A stretch of DNA of 64,000 nt from Streptomyces nojiriensis (GCF_017639205.1 NZ_CP071139.1:1054001-1118000); one strand, 5' to 3'; shown: positions 33,279-42,396, counted from the stretch's first letter. Numbers and translations are program-made. Notes: generated by a model from the sequence alone, not told the origin.

Positions 33279-34258
33279 ATGGCTCGGGGTGATCTCACGG
33301 ACGACGAGTGGGCGGTGATTGAGCCGTTGCTGCCGCTGGGCGAGCGCGGTCCGATTCCTGACCTGCGGCGACTGGTGAACGGCGTGATGTGGCGGTTCCG
33401 TACGGGCAGTCCGTGGCGGGACATGCCCCAGCAATACGGGTCCTGGTCCACCGTCTACGGGCGGTTCCACCTATGGGCCGGTGCGGGGGTCTTCCAGGCG
33501 CTGATGGAAGCGGTGATCGCTGAGGCGGCCGCCCGGGGGCAGGCGGAGCTCGGGCTGGTGAGCGTGGACCCCACGTCTGCCCGGGCTCACCACCACGCCG
33601 CCGGGATGATGCTGGACCCGGAACTGCTGGAGACGCTGGAGAACGCCGTCGCCGAGGAAAAGGGGCTTCTCCAAAGGGGCAAAACGCCTCGATAGTCGAC
33701 CGGGACGAGGCCCGTGAGGAGCGTCGGCGTCTGCGCCGGCGTCGCAAGGCCCGTCTCCGCGCTGCCAAACCGGGCCGTTCCCGTGGCGGGTTGACCAGCA
33801 AGGTGCACCAGTCGGCGGACCGCCGCTGCCGTCCGCTGTCCTTCGTCCTCACGCCCGGCCAGGCCGCCGACAGTCCCCGTTTCACCGCCGTTCTGGAACG
33901 CATCAAGGTGCGCGGGCCGGTGGGCCGCCCCCGCACCCGCCCCGACGCGGTCGCCGCGGACAAGGCGTACTCGTCCCGCGCCAACCGCGCCTACCTGCGC
34001 CGACGCAAGATCCAGGCAGTGATCCCGGAGAAGACCGACCAGGCCGCCAACCGCAAGAAGCGCGGCTCACGTTGCGGACGCCCCGTCAGCCACGATGCGG
34101 CCTTGTACAAGGAGCGCAACACGGCCGAACGCTGCATCAACAAGATCAAGGAATGGCGCGGGCTCGCCACCCGCTACGACAAGACCCCGGCCAGCTACCT
34201 GGCCGGACTCCACTTACACGGAGCCGTCATCTGGCTCCGCAGCCTCCAGCCCGTCTAA
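33279..34258 (+). CDS. IS5-family transposase, two frames joined by a -1 shift
   Basis: The first frame (33279-33695, MARGDLTDDEWAVIEPLLPL, then VNGVMWRFRTGSPWRDMP) gives the N-terminal DUF4096-type domain. The catalytic DDE part continues in the -1 frame (GRSRGGLTSKVHQSADRRC, VAADKAYSSRANRAYLRR, ERNTAERCINKIKEWRGLA) to TAA at 34256. The shift falls around CCAAAGGGGCAAAACG (about 33672-33687), which has the A and G runs used for programmed frameshifting in IS5-group elements. Leu codon TTA at 34214-34216 would make it bldA-dependent. The left inverted repeat of this copy is missing. Confidence 0.8.
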
Positions 34259-34280
34259 AGATCTGAACTCGGCACACGCC

Positions 34281-35861
34281 CTAGCTCTTCTGCAGGGTGC
34301 GGGTGACACCGGCGATGACGGCGGTCGTCAGCACCCAGCCGAAGGCGATCAGCAGGTAGGCCAGCCACTGGAGGCCGCCTTGCGTCCAGTACCAGGCCGT
34401 GCGCTGGCCCAGGCCGCCGATGGGGATCAAGAGGTCCAGCGTGTAGACGAGGGGCTGGAACGGGGCACCTTCGTCCGGTTTGACCGGTTGGGGAGAGTGG
34501 GTTCCGAAGGCCAGGGTGCCCACCAGGGTCAGGGCAAGGAGCCAGACACCGGCCAGCCAGGGGCGGTATCCGTAGCCGACGGTCACGTCCAGCAGGTGCC
34601 CCCACACGCGCGCGGCCAGGGGCAGGGTCCGGCGGCGATGGCGGTGCTTGGCCAGGAGCACGCGGCGGGCGTCGTCGTCATGGCCGGCCTTCCGGTACCA
34701 GCCGGCCAACTGCTCGTAGGGCTGGGGGTTGTAGCCCGGGCTGCGTCGCAGCCACCCCACGCGGCGGGCCACGGAGTCCCGCCGTCCGCCCGCCTCGCCC
34801 GCCCCGCCCGCCTTGACGGAGCCGTAGACGAAACCGTCCAGCTCCACCACCTCCGGCCAGCTCCGGTCGCTGTCGTGGAGGTAGGACACCTGCGCGCCCC
34901 GCAGGTCCACCATGCCGGACGGTGGCCGGGCGAGGGTGAGGTCGAAGTCGACGGCGTGCATCAGCGGGGCGGCCAGGGCCGGGCCGCGGCCGTCCGCCGG
35001 CCCGTTCAGAACCGCCCCGTCGAAGGTCAGGTCGCCCGAGATCCGGGCTCCCCGCAGCCGTACGGTCCCGTTCGCCGTGAACCCGTCCGAGAAATCGAGT
35101 GTCGAGGCCACCGCATTGTCCAGGGCGAGCAGCACCCCGCGCGGACCGGGGCTCTCCAGCAGGGCGCCCCGCATGTGCAGCCCACCGGGCAGTTGCGCCC
35201 CCATCAGACGGACCTCGCCGTGGGCGACGAATCCGTCCAGGCAGTAGACACCGCCCTCCGCGACCAGTCCCCCGGCGGACACCGCCCATTCCCCGGGTGC
35301 GGTGATCTCGGCGGCGCTCAGGTTCACGGCGCCGCTCACATGGGCGTTGATCAGCGACAAGGCGGTGAGCCTGCGGTGGAAGGGCGAGGCAGGACCCTTC
35401 ACCACGCGGGAACGCCGCAGGTCGAACCGTCCCTCGACCCGGATCAGGCCGGCCTCCACGCCCGGTACTCGGCAGCCCACGAGCCCGATCGACCGGGTCG
35501 ACGCCCCGGAGAGGTCCACACCCTCCTCGAACCAGCAGTCCGTGAGCCGGAAGGCGTGGGCGATCTGGGCGCCCGCCAGGTCGAGGTGCCCCGATATCCG
35601 CGCCCCGGCAAGCCTCAGGCTCGCGATACCGCCTGGCTGCGCGGTATTCGCGCCCTGGAGCAGCGCCACGATCACCGCGGCCCGTACCGTCCGCTCGGGG
35701 CCCCACCGCCCGCCCTCGGCGACCGGGACGTCCTGCGCCGCGCCGGCGGCCAGGTCGACGCGGCCTCCCTCGGGGAACGCGTCCCACAACTCACGCTCCG
35801 GTGAGGTCAACTCGTCGTATGAGAGCACCCGTACAGAGTAGTGATCTTCCGCGTACGGCAT
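34281..35861 (-). CDS. Membrane protein with a pentapeptide-like beta-helix
   Basis: A 526-residue protein. Residues about 75-340 are a chain of short repeats with the look of a right-handed beta-helix (LRLAGARISGHLDLAGAQI, VRLRGARISGDLTFDGAVL, MVDLRGAQVSYL). A soluble region with a tetratricopeptide-like YEQLAGWYRKAGHDDDARRV follows, and two or three membrane segments lie at the C-terminus (about 440-520). Streptomyces relatives are often called oxidoreductases or pentapeptide-type membrane proteins without proof. The stop TAG is formed at the CTAG at the right end of the IS5-like insertion. Confidence 0.75.
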   Translation of the reverse strand: MPYAEDHYSVRVLSYDELTSPERELWDAFPEGGRVDLAAGAAQDVPVAEGGRWGPERTVRAAVIVALLQGANTAQPGGIASLRLAGARISGHLDLAGAQIAHAFRLTDCWFEEGVDLSGASTRSIGLVGCRVPGVEAGLIRVEGRFDLRRSRVVKGPASPFHRRLTALSLINAHVSGAVNLSAAEITAPGEWAVSAGGLVAEGGVYCLDGFVAHGEVRLMGAQLPGGLHMRGALLESPGPRGVLLALDNAVASTLDFSDGFTANGTVRLRGARISGDLTFDGAVLNGPADGRGPALAAPLMHAVDFDLTLARPPSGMVDLRGAQVSYLHDSDRSWPEVVELDGFVYGSVKAGGAGEAGGRRDSVARRVGWLRRSPGYNPQPYEQLAGWYRKAGHDDDARRVLLAKHRHRRRTLPLAARVWGHLLDVTVGYGYRPWLAGVWLLALTLVGTLAFGTHSPQPVKPDEGAPFQPLVYTLDLLIPIGGLGQRTAWYWTQGGLQWLAYLLIAFGWVLTTAVIAGVTRTLQKS

Positions 35862-35899
35862 GGGGTGTCAGGGACGGCGCGACGGCGCCCGTCCGATCG

Positions 35900-36508
35900 T
35901 CACGTCCGCCCCGGTGGCAGATGGTGGTGTCCGAGCGACAGCACCGGCACGCTGTTCCCGTTGAAGAACCACAGCGCACTCGTGTACCAGAGGACCACCA
36001 CCACGACCACCAGTGCGCCCCCCGCCAGCGGCAGGGCCCAGCCCGGCAGGCGCCGGCTCCGCACCAGCAGGACCTTGGCGGCGAAGGCCCCGTAAAAGAA
36101 GCAGCCCGCGATCGAGTGCACTGCCGCACGCGAGCCGTTCAGCTGCACGCCGTACGCCTGGATGCAGTGCACCGTGATCGGGATGCTGAGGGCGAACAGG
36201 ACCACGCCGACGATCCGGTGGGTGAGGGGCACCGGGCCCGGCACCCGGCGCACCCCGGGCAGCCTGCCGTACATCCACAGCGCCAGCACCAGCTGGAGGG
36301 CGGCCAGCGCCAGGACGCCGGTGGCGAGCTGTGCCTTGAGACGCATGGCATCGGTGTCCGCCTGGCCGAACAGGGTCGCGGTGTAGTCCGGCGTGTTCGC
36401 CCGGCCGACCAGGAAGACGGCGAAGAAGACCGCGACGGCCGCCGCGAACGCCAGTGCGAGAGCGAGTCCGGCTTCCGGGCGGCGCAGTGCGGGCCGGGCG
36501 TGCGACAT
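35900..36508 (-). CDS. DUF6529-type multi-pass membrane protein
   Basis: A 202-residue protein with about five membrane segments and several His residues in or near them (LTHRIVGVVLFA, TVHCIQAYG, VHSIAGCFFYG), a layout like that of cytochrome b561-type membrane proteins. I recognise it as a DUF6529-type Streptomyces protein. Whether it binds heme is unknown. GGAGCACC lies just before the ATG at 36508. It is a single gene. Confidence 0.7.
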   Translation of the reverse strand: MSHARPALRRPEAGLALALAFAAAVAVFFAVFLVGRANTPDYTATLFGQADTDAMRLKAQLATGVLALAALQLVLALWMYGRLPGVRRVPGPVPLTHRIVGVVLFALSIPITVHCIQAYGVQLNGSRAAVHSIAGCFFYGAFAAKVLLVRSRRLPGWALPLAGGALVVVVVVLWYTSALWFFNGNSVPVLSLGHHHLPPGRT

Positions 36509-36630
36509 GGTGCTCCTCGTCTCGGAACGCTGAGGACGTGCGCTTCGCCATCCCTTGTACCCGCCCGGTGCGGCGGATGGCGGCCGACGCGGCCGTAGCG
36601 GCCACGACTCCCTTCCCTCCATCCGGGTGT

Positions 36631-37779
36631 CTAGGGTGACGGCACTCCCAGAGGGCGGTGGAAGCGGACTTCCGGGAAACCTGCCGTGGGGCCGTCCAGC
36701 AGCCGGGGGTCCCGTCCTCGCAGGTGGGTGTCGACGAACGCCGTCACGTAGGTCCTGGTGATGGCGTCGGCGCGGTCACCGTCCAGTCGTTGGAGCGGCA
36801 TGCCGAACTGCTTGGCCAGGGGCGCCAGGTCGGTGAAGGACAGGTGCCCGATGTCGTCGACGCTCAGCCAGCGCTTCCATCCGGTCAGTTCGTTCCAGGT
36901 CTCGTCCCAGGTCGGATCGATGCCGCCGGGTACGTGGCTGGGCTGGCCGAGCATCAGGAACGGGCGGTCCAGCGGGGTGTCGTTCGGGAACCGGAAGTTG
37001 CCGTCCATGTTGACCGCCGCCTTGACGCGCGGGTCGCGCAGCATGGCCGGGATCGTGCTGAAACCGCCGGCCGAGTGCCCCACGACGGCTACGCGGCCGG
37101 TGTCGACGGGTGCGCCGTGCTTCCAGGCCGACCGGGCGCCGGTGAGCTCGTCGAGCACGAAGGAGATGTCCTCGGCCCGGACGGCGCCGACCTTGGGGTA
37201 GTCCCTGTTCACGCACGCCACGCAGGAGGTGGTGCGCCCGTCGGGGAACGAGATGCCGTCCGCCTCGTAGTTGTGTCCGATGCCGGCTACGGCGTAGCCC
37301 CGGGCCGCTAACTCCTCGGCGAGGCCGGTGAGGGTGGCGCGAGGCATGCCGAAGCCCGGTGACAGGACGACCAGTGGCAGTCCGCCGCGGGCCTTCGCCG
37401 GCTTGGCGTCGACCGTCGAGTGGGTCCTCACGCCGGCGAACAGGTCGGCCGGCAGGTTCAGTCCGGTGGCTGCCGCGTACTGCCTGGATTCCTCTGCTGT
37501 CATATAGGGCGCGGGTGTGTCCGAAGGCCTGACGGCCGGGTACCAGAGGGAGACCATCAGCTCCCGCTGCTCCGAGGGGACCCAGGGGTCGGCCCGGCTC
37601 TCGTCCTTCAGGTGGACGACGGTCCTGCCGACCGGGTGGTGCCCGGACGGCGCGGGCAGCACGAGTGCGGTCCCGGGCGGCTCTACGGGGCGGGTGCCGG
37701 CCTGGGCGGTCGTGGTGGACAAGGTGCTCGCCAGAGCCGTGGCAACAGCGGCACCGACCAGGAACAAGCGTCGTCGCAT
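36631..37779 (-). CDS. Exported alpha/beta hydrolase, PAF-acetylhydrolase-like lipase
   Basis: A 382-residue exported esterase. A signal peptide (MRRRLFLVGAAVATALASTL, cleavage near AQAG) is followed by a hydrolase domain with oxyanion region VVLSPGFGMPR, nucleophile elbow GHSAGG (Ser236), a candidate Asp in NMDGNF and a His in DDIGHLSF. This resembles the platelet-activating-factor acetylhydrolase isoform II group, which removes short acyl chains from phospholipids or other esters. GGAG sits 8 nt before the ATG. Leu157 is TTA (37309-37311), predicting bldA dependence. Confidence 0.88.
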   Translation of the reverse strand: MRRRLFLVGAAVATALASTLSTTTAQAGTRPVEPPGTALVLPAPSGHHPVGRTVVHLKDESRADPWVPSEQRELMVSLWYPAVRPSDTPAPYMTAEESRQYAAATGLNLPADLFAGVRTHSTVDAKPAKARGGLPLVVLSPGFGMPRATLTGLAEELAARGYAVAGIGHNYEADGISFPDGRTTSCVACVNRDYPKVGAVRAEDISFVLDELTGARSAWKHGAPVDTGRVAVVGHSAGGFSTIPAMLRDPRVKAAVNMDGNFRFPNDTPLDRPFLMLGQPSHVPGGIDPTWDETWNELTGWKRWLSVDDIGHLSFTDLAPLAKQFGMPLQRLDGDRADAITRTYVTAFVDTHLRGRDPRLLDGPTAGFPEVRFHRPLGVPSP

Positions 37780-37977
37780 CGAATCGTCTCCATCGATGTG
37801 TCTCGTGGCATACGGCCCGGTGCGGGCCGGCCTCGAACGCTATGCGGGGCGCGTGCGGCTGCCATCGGCCCGGGGATGTACCTCGACGGCACCCGTACAT
37901 CCCCGGATTGACATCTCAAGCCGCGCCCAGCGCGCATCGGTCAACGGCACAACGAGAAGCGGGCCTAGCATCCCCCC

Positions 37978-38523
37978 GTGAACACAGTGATCTTGACCGT
38001 CGGCTTGGCCTTCGCCGGCTACCTGGCGACGTACCTCAATGGGCTGAGGCTCGCGCAGCGACAGGCCCGGCTCGCGCGGGTGAACCAGCAGCTGAGCGAC
38101 TTCTACGGCCCGCTCTTCGCACTCATGGAGGCCAACAGCCGTGCCTACGAGGCATTTTGCCAGAGATATGTCCGCCCTGACGGGGTCCACCCCTTCGACC
38201 ACGACATACCCCCCACCGAGGAGGAGATCGCCGAGTGGCGCACCTGGGCCACGACCGTCTTCCTACCCAACATCCGGACAATGCGCGACGTCGTCGTCAC
38301 CAAGGCCGACCTCCTCATCGAGGAGGAGATGCCGCCGGTCCTGCTCGACCTGTGCGCCCACGTCTCCGGCTACGAGATCACCGCAGCGCGCTGGGCACGT
38401 GGCGAGTTCGGCGCGTACAAGTCCGTCATCCAGTTCCCGGGACCGGAGCTGAAGGAGTACACGACGACGCGCTTCGCGCGACTCAAGAAGGAGCAGGCCG
38501 CCCTTCTCGGCCGACGCCGGTGA
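37978..38523 (+). CDS. Unknown protein with one N-terminal membrane segment
   Basis: A 181-residue protein whose first about 20 residues (MNTVILTVGLAFAGYLATYL) form a membrane anchor, followed by a soluble helical domain (RLARVNQQLSDFYGPLFALM, WATTVFLPNIRTMRDVV, KEYTTTRFARLKKEQAALL). GTG at 37978 is the start in frame. No function is recognised. It converges on the ArsR gene. Confidence 0.7.
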   Translation: MNTVILTVGLAFAGYLATYLNGLRLAQRQARLARVNQQLSDFYGPLFALMEANSRAYEAFCQRYVRPDGVHPFDHDIPPTEEEIAEWRTWATTVFLPNIRTMRDVVVTKADLLIEEEMPPVLLDLCAHVSGYEITAARWARGEFGAYKSVIQFPGPELKEYTTTRFARLKKEQAALLGRRR

Positions 38524-38547
38524 AGCCCTCGCGAGGACCGGCCGGAT

Positions 38548-38919
38548 TCAGCGGCCGATGACCTTGTCCGCGCGGTCCGATTGCGGTCCCAACTGCTTCA
38601 GTTCGGCCAGGAGTTCGCTCTGGCCCGTCAGGAGCTCGGTCAGGATGCGGCGCGCCGCGCGCAGGAGGTCGGCCACGTCGCCGCCGGCCAGGGCGTAGCT
38701 GACGGTCGCTCCGTCGCGGATGGAAACGACGATGCCGGACCGGCGCAGGACCGCCAACTGCTGGGAGAGGTTCGATGCCTCGACGTCGATCGCGGCGAGG
38801 AGGTCGCGTACCGGTACGGGGCCGTTCTGCAGGAGTTCCAGGACGCGGATGCGGACGGGGTGTCCGAGCATGCGGAAGAACTCGGCCTTCGCCTGGTAGA
38901 GGGGGACCTGCATTCCCAT
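38548..38919 (-). CDS. ArsR-family transcriptional regulator
   Basis: A 123-residue winged-helix regulator: EFFRMLGHPVRIRVLELLQN, DVEASNLSQQLAVLRRSGIV and RDGATVSYALAG. The metal-binding Cys motif of classic ArsR (ELCVCDL) is absent, and the helix reads PVRDLLAAIDVEAS, so it senses something other than thiophilic metals. GGAG lies 5 nt before the ATG at 38919. No operon partner is evident. Confidence 0.88.
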   Translation of the reverse strand: MGMQVPLYQAKAEFFRMLGHPVRIRVLELLQNGPVPVRDLLAAIDVEASNLSQQLAVLRRSGIVVSIRDGATVSYALAGGDVADLLRAARRILTELLTGQSELLAELKQLGPQSDRADKVIGR

Positions 38920-39094
38920 GAGTGCTCCTGCTGTTGCTTCAAACCTTGCTTGGGGGCGCGGGGCTTCCAGTCGACCGACCACCCATACATTCGTACGGAC
39001 GGGCCCACGCACGCCCGGGGATTACCTGTTTCAGATGTGCCGAGTTGAAGAATTCTTCAACTCGTGGGCATGCGTGGGCGCAAAAATGCAGGAC

Positions 39095-39469
39095 TCAGAG
39101 CTCCAGGGCGGCCTCGACTCGCTTGAGCTGGTGCCGGGCCATGGCCAGGTTGGACTGGGACTTGTCCAGTACGACGTACAGGAACAGCCCGCTGTGCCCC
39201 CGGCCCTTGAGCAGCCGGATCAGGTGGTACTGGCCGCCGAGGGTGATCAGGACGTCCTCGATCTCGTCCTTCAGGCCCAGCATCTCCATCGTGCGGACCT
39301 TCGCCCGGATCACGTCCGTGTTGCCCGCGGCGGCGACCGTGAGGTCCAGATCCTTGCCACCGCCGAGGGTCCCCAGCGCCATACCGCTGGTGTAGTCCAC
39401 CAACGCGGCTCCCATCGCACCCTCGATCGAGGTCATCGTCTCCTTCAAAGAGACCTCAACGTTCGCCAT
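39095..39469 (-). CDS. Roadblock/LC7 domain protein
   Basis: A 124-residue roadblock-fold protein (SLKETMTSIEGAMGAALVDY, LDLTVAAAGNTDVIRAKVRT, IEDVLITLGGQYHLIRLL). In Streptomyces similar domains occur in conservons beside small GTPases, but no GTPase or partner lies here, so it is an orphan copy. It probably acts as a dimeric regulatory or scaffolding unit. GGGAG lies 9 nt before the ATG. Confidence 0.85.
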   Translation of the reverse strand: MANVEVSLKETMTSIEGAMGAALVDYTSGMALGTLGGGKDLDLTVAAAGNTDVIRAKVRTMEMLGLKDEIEDVLITLGGQYHLIRLLKGRGHSGLFLYVVLDKSQSNLAMARHQLKRVEAALEL

Positions 39470-39768
39470 AGGTATTCGCTCCCTTGCCTTCTGCAGACTG
39501 CGCCCGGTGCTCGGTTGCCGACGGCACCGGACTGCTTGTGATCCAGACGCTACCGAGCGTGCGCGTCGGCGTACGGGGAACGGGGGATTGCGTGAAATGT
39601 GCGCATTGCCCCCTGCTGTCCCACGCGTACCGGCTCGTGCGGCCGCACCCCGCGGGTACTCCCGCGGAAGTACTCGCGGTGCCGCCGGCCGTACGACGAC
39701 CGGAGGGGGCTTTCCGAGGAGTCTCGGGATGAGACGAAACGTCCGTGCTTCCGAGGAGATGAATCGAG

Positions 39769-40047
39769 ATGGACACCTTCACCACCCTGGCCTACGACGG
39801 GCCCGGCCCGTGGATCCTGTTCGTTCCGCTGATCTGGGCGGCGGTCGTCGTCGGTGTCGTCACCGTGCTGCGCCGTACCGTCCGGCACGGGCGCCGCGGG
39901 GCAGCGGCGTACGGTGAGCGGTCGCCGATCGCGATCCTGGGGCGGCGCTTCGCCGCCGGGGAGATCGACGAGGACGAGTACTGGCGGCGGCTGTCCGTCC
40001 TGGACGAGCAGTTCGGCCGGTCGTCCCTCAAGGACGGGACTGCGTGA
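39769..40047 (+). CDS. SHOCT-domain small membrane protein
   Basis: A 92-residue protein with one membrane segment (about residues 14-36) and a C-terminal SHOCT motif (SPIAILGRRFAAGEIDEDEY then WRRLSVLDEQF). GGAG lies 10 nt before the ATG. SHOCT proteins are thought to mediate oligomer contacts; no specific role is known. The 39470-39768 gap before it contains no other frame I can support. Confidence 0.85.
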   Translation: MDTFTTLAYDGPGPWILFVPLIWAAVVVGVVTVLRRTVRHGRRGAAAYGERSPIAILGRRFAAGEIDEDEYWRRLSVLDEQFGRSSLKDGTA

Positions 40048-40092
40048 CCCCGCCGAGGCAGGCCGCGAGCCGGGCCGTGCCGAGCCGCACGG

Positions 40093-41121
40093 TCAGCAGG
40101 GTGTCCCGCCCGGTGATCGTCCCCGCTCCACGCCCGGGGTGTGGGCGACGAGGAGGGCCTCGGCGACGGCGGTGCGGGCATAGAGCACGGAGCGGCCGGC
40201 CCGGTGGGCGCTGACCAGGCCCGCCGCACGCAGCGCGGTCAGGTACTGGGACACTCCGGCGGCCGAGAGCCCCGTACGGCGGGCCAGTTCGGTGGTGGAG
40301 GCCGGGGATTCCAGCTCGGTCAGCAGCCGGGTGCGGGAGCGGCCGAGTACGGCGGCCAGGGCTTCGGTCCGGCCGGCGGGCCGGGGCTCCCACAGTGAGC
40401 CGGTACCGCGCGCCGGATAGGCGAGTTGCGGCGGTTCCGGGGGCGTCACCCGGGTGAAGGGGACCGGTCCGATGAAGACCGAGGGGATCAGAAGCAGCCC
40501 GGCGCCCGCCGTCCCGCGGGACAGCGGCCGACTCCGGCGGGACAGCCGAAGCGCGTCGTCGCCCCAGCTCACCGAGGGGTGGAGGTCGTTGAAGAGGCGG
40601 CCCGCGCCGTGCTCGGCGGCGTGCCGGGCCCGGTGGAAGACATCGGCGTCGAGCACCGCGCGGATCCGTGCCCAGTAGGGCGCCAGAGCCAGCTCCCAGT
40701 AGGTCCCGATCTCTTCCGCGACCTGGACCAGGCGGTCCCGCGGGTCGGCGTACAGGGTCCGGGTGCGCGGGCCGAGGCGTCCCTGTTCCTGCCGCAGCCG
40801 GTCGAGGTCCTGGCGGACCCGGGAGGCGGGCGCGGCCCGGATCCCGGCCAGTTCCTCCGTCAGGGAGGGAGCCGCACCGGCGGGCGCCGGGTTGAGGAAG
40901 TCGGGTACGTACCCCGAGGGAGGGATCAGTTCGGCCAGCCAGCCCCGGTCGAGGCCGGCGGCCGCCAGCCGCGGCCGCACCTGCCCGGTCCAGGGCCGGT
41001 GCACGGGGGACGCGGCTCCGGAGGCCAGCAGCCGGTAGCTGGGCCCGACCTCCCACATCGGTGAGACGGCGAACCGCATCTGCGCGAGATCGCTCACGGA
41101 GAACGCCAGCTCCGCCTGCAC
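40093..41121 (-). CDS. DUF5937 / ArsR-type winged-helix regulator
   Basis: A 342-residue regulator. The N-terminal about 240 residues match the DUF5937 type of actinobacterial regulators (LAFSVSDLAQMRFAVSPMWE, WARIRAVLDADVFHRARHAA) and the C-terminal part is an ArsR winged helix (VLGRSRTRLLTELESPASTT, LARRTGLSAAGVSQYLTALR, AGRSVLYARTAV). GTG at 41121 follows GGAG by 5 nt. It is divergent from the aldo/keto reductase gene 70 bp away, which may be its target. Confidence 0.85.
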   Translation of the reverse strand: MQAELAFSVSDLAQMRFAVSPMWEVGPSYRLLASGAASPVHRPWTGQVRPRLAAAGLDRGWLAELIPPSGYVPDFLNPAPAGAAPSLTEELAGIRAAPASRVRQDLDRLRQEQGRLGPRTRTLYADPRDRLVQVAEEIGTYWELALAPYWARIRAVLDADVFHRARHAAEHGAGRLFNDLHPSVSWGDDALRLSRRSRPLSRGTAGAGLLLIPSVFIGPVPFTRVTPPEPPQLAYPARGTGSLWEPRPAGRTEALAAVLGRSRTRLLTELESPASTTELARRTGLSAAGVSQYLTALRAAGLVSAHRAGRSVLYARTAVAEALLVAHTPGVERGRSPGGTPC

Positions 41122-41191
41122 GGCCGCTCCAAGGATTCAGTCATGCCTTAATCAATGGCCTGGCAGCCTACCGGGTGGCGATCATCCGGGC

Positions 41192-42091
41192 ATGACCTCA
41201 CAGACGACGCCCGCGGACGCGGCGGGCACGTGGAACCTCGGCGACCTGAAGATCAACCGGATCGGCTTCGGCGCGATGCGCCTGCCCCAGACGGGCGAGG
41301 CCTTCGCGGACGACGCCGTGCCCCGGGACCGCGGCCGGGCGATCGGCGTGCTGCGCCGGGCGATCGAGCTCGGGGTGAACCACATCGACACGGCCGCGTT
41401 CTACTTCTCGCCGCTGCGCTCCGCCAACGAGCTGATCAACACCGCGCTGTCCCCCTACCCCGAGGACCTCGTGATCACCACCAAGGTCGGACCGGGCCGG
41501 GACCCGTCCGGGGCGTGGAGCCACGCCACCCCGGAGCGGCTGCGCGGCCAGGTCGAGGAGAACCTGCGCCAGCTCGGCCGCGACCACCTCGACGTGGTGA
41601 ACCTGCGGATCGTCGGGACCGATTCCATCGCCGAGCGCTTCGGCGCGCTGGCCGAACTCCGCACGGCGGGCCTCATCCGCCACCTCGGCATCTCCAACGT
41701 CACCCCCGAGCACCTCGCCGAGGCCCGGGCCATCGCGCCGGTGGTCTGCGTGCAGAACATGTACGGGATCGGGGTGCGGCCCGAGCACGACGGGTTCGTG
41801 CGCGCCTGCGGTGAGCAGGGCATCGCGTTCGTCCCCTTCTACTCCATCGCCGGGACCGGACGGCAGGCCGGCGCGATCGGGGCCGAGCACGAGGGGGTGC
41901 GTGCCGTCGCCCGGGCGCACGGCGCGAGCCCGGCGCAGGTACGGCTGGCGTGGACGCTCCGGCGGGGACGACACGTTCTGGCCATTCCCGGCACGGGCGA
42001 CCCGGATCACCTGGACGCGAACGTGGCCGCCGGGGCCCTGCGCCTGTCCGAGGAGGATCTGGCGGTCCTGGAGGCCGTGCACCACGGCTGA
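41192..42091 (+). CDS. Aldo/keto reductase lacking the usual catalytic His
   Basis: A 299-residue aldo/keto reductase barrel. Asp and Tyr are present in NHIDTAAFYFSP and Lys in VITTKVGPG, and the cofactor end has HVLAIPGTGDPDHLDANVAA. The strand that normally carries the active-site His (LLLHxP) reads DVVNLRIVG, so the His is replaced. Similar YhdN/OxB-like proteins keep activity with another residue, but this should be kept in mind. It runs divergently from a DUF5937 regulator. Confidence 0.88.
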   Translation: MTSQTTPADAAGTWNLGDLKINRIGFGAMRLPQTGEAFADDAVPRDRGRAIGVLRRAIELGVNHIDTAAFYFSPLRSANELINTALSPYPEDLVITTKVGPGRDPSGAWSHATPERLRGQVEENLRQLGRDHLDVVNLRIVGTDSIAERFGALAELRTAGLIRHLGISNVTPEHLAEARAIAPVVCVQNMYGIGVRPEHDGFVRACGEQGIAFVPFYSIAGTGRQAGAIGAEHEGVRAVARAHGASPAQVRLAWTLRRGRHVLAIPGTGDPDHLDANVAAGALRLSEEDLAVLEAVHHG

Positions 42092-42114
42092 CCGGACCGG
42101 CCGGCTGGCCTTCC

Positions 42115-42360
42115 TCACAGGTCGTCGGTCGGCGGGTCGGCCTCGTACACGTGGGGGGTGTCCCACTCCCAGTCCAGCAGCTCGGTGCCGCCGAGGACCA
42201 CTTCGTCGGGGTCCGGCATGCCGGCCCGGCGCAGGAACTCGATGACGTCCTCGTCGGAGCGGGCCAGGCCCAGGCGCTCCTCCCCGTTCGAGGTCCGCAG
42301 GGTCACCTGCCGGCCCCCCGACGGGAAGATCCGGTGCACGACGACGGGTGCGTGATGCAT
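42115..42360 (-). CDS. Small hypothetical protein
   Basis: An 81-residue protein (VHRIFPSGGRQVTLRTSNGE, DEDVIEFLRRAGMPDPDEVV, then WEWDTPHVYEADPP). GAGG lies 8 nt before the ATG at 42360. Beta strands at the start and an acidic end are visible; the family is not recognised. It converges on the aldo/keto reductase gene. Confidence 0.6.
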   Translation of the reverse strand: MHHAPVVVHRIFPSGGRQVTLRTSNGEERLGLARSDEDVIEFLRRAGMPDPDEVVLGGTELLDWEWDTPHVYEADPPTDDL

Positions 42361-42396
42361 ACCACCAGCCTCGCCCCGTCGGCCGGGACCGGCACC

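Larger units (their letters stand above)
32225..34280. mobile_element. IS5-like insertion with a passenger gene
   Basis: The left end (32225-32244) reads GCCTGTTCTGAGTTCAGATC and the right end (34260-34280) GATCTGAACTCGGCACACGCC. Read inwards they share GAGTTCAGATC exactly and most of the outer bases. The right end is followed by CTAG (34281-34284), the usual IS5-type target; at the left the equivalent bases are CCTC. Inside are a decayed 5' transposase piece, a SnoaL/NTF2-like gene on the minus strand, and a second, frame-interrupted transposase that has no left inverted repeat of its own. The whole 2.06 kb may be one mobile unit or the product of recombination between two related copies. 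Confidence 0.65.

Noticed and set aside
36628..36633. CTAG at the stop of the lipase gene, as a possible further insertion site
   Set aside because: No inverted repeat or IS-like end lies beside it; CTAG at a TAG stop alone is not evidence of insertion.
39095..39469. Roadblock gene as part of a conservon
   Set aside because: No adjacent histidine-kinase-like, DUF742 or small GTPase genes are present.
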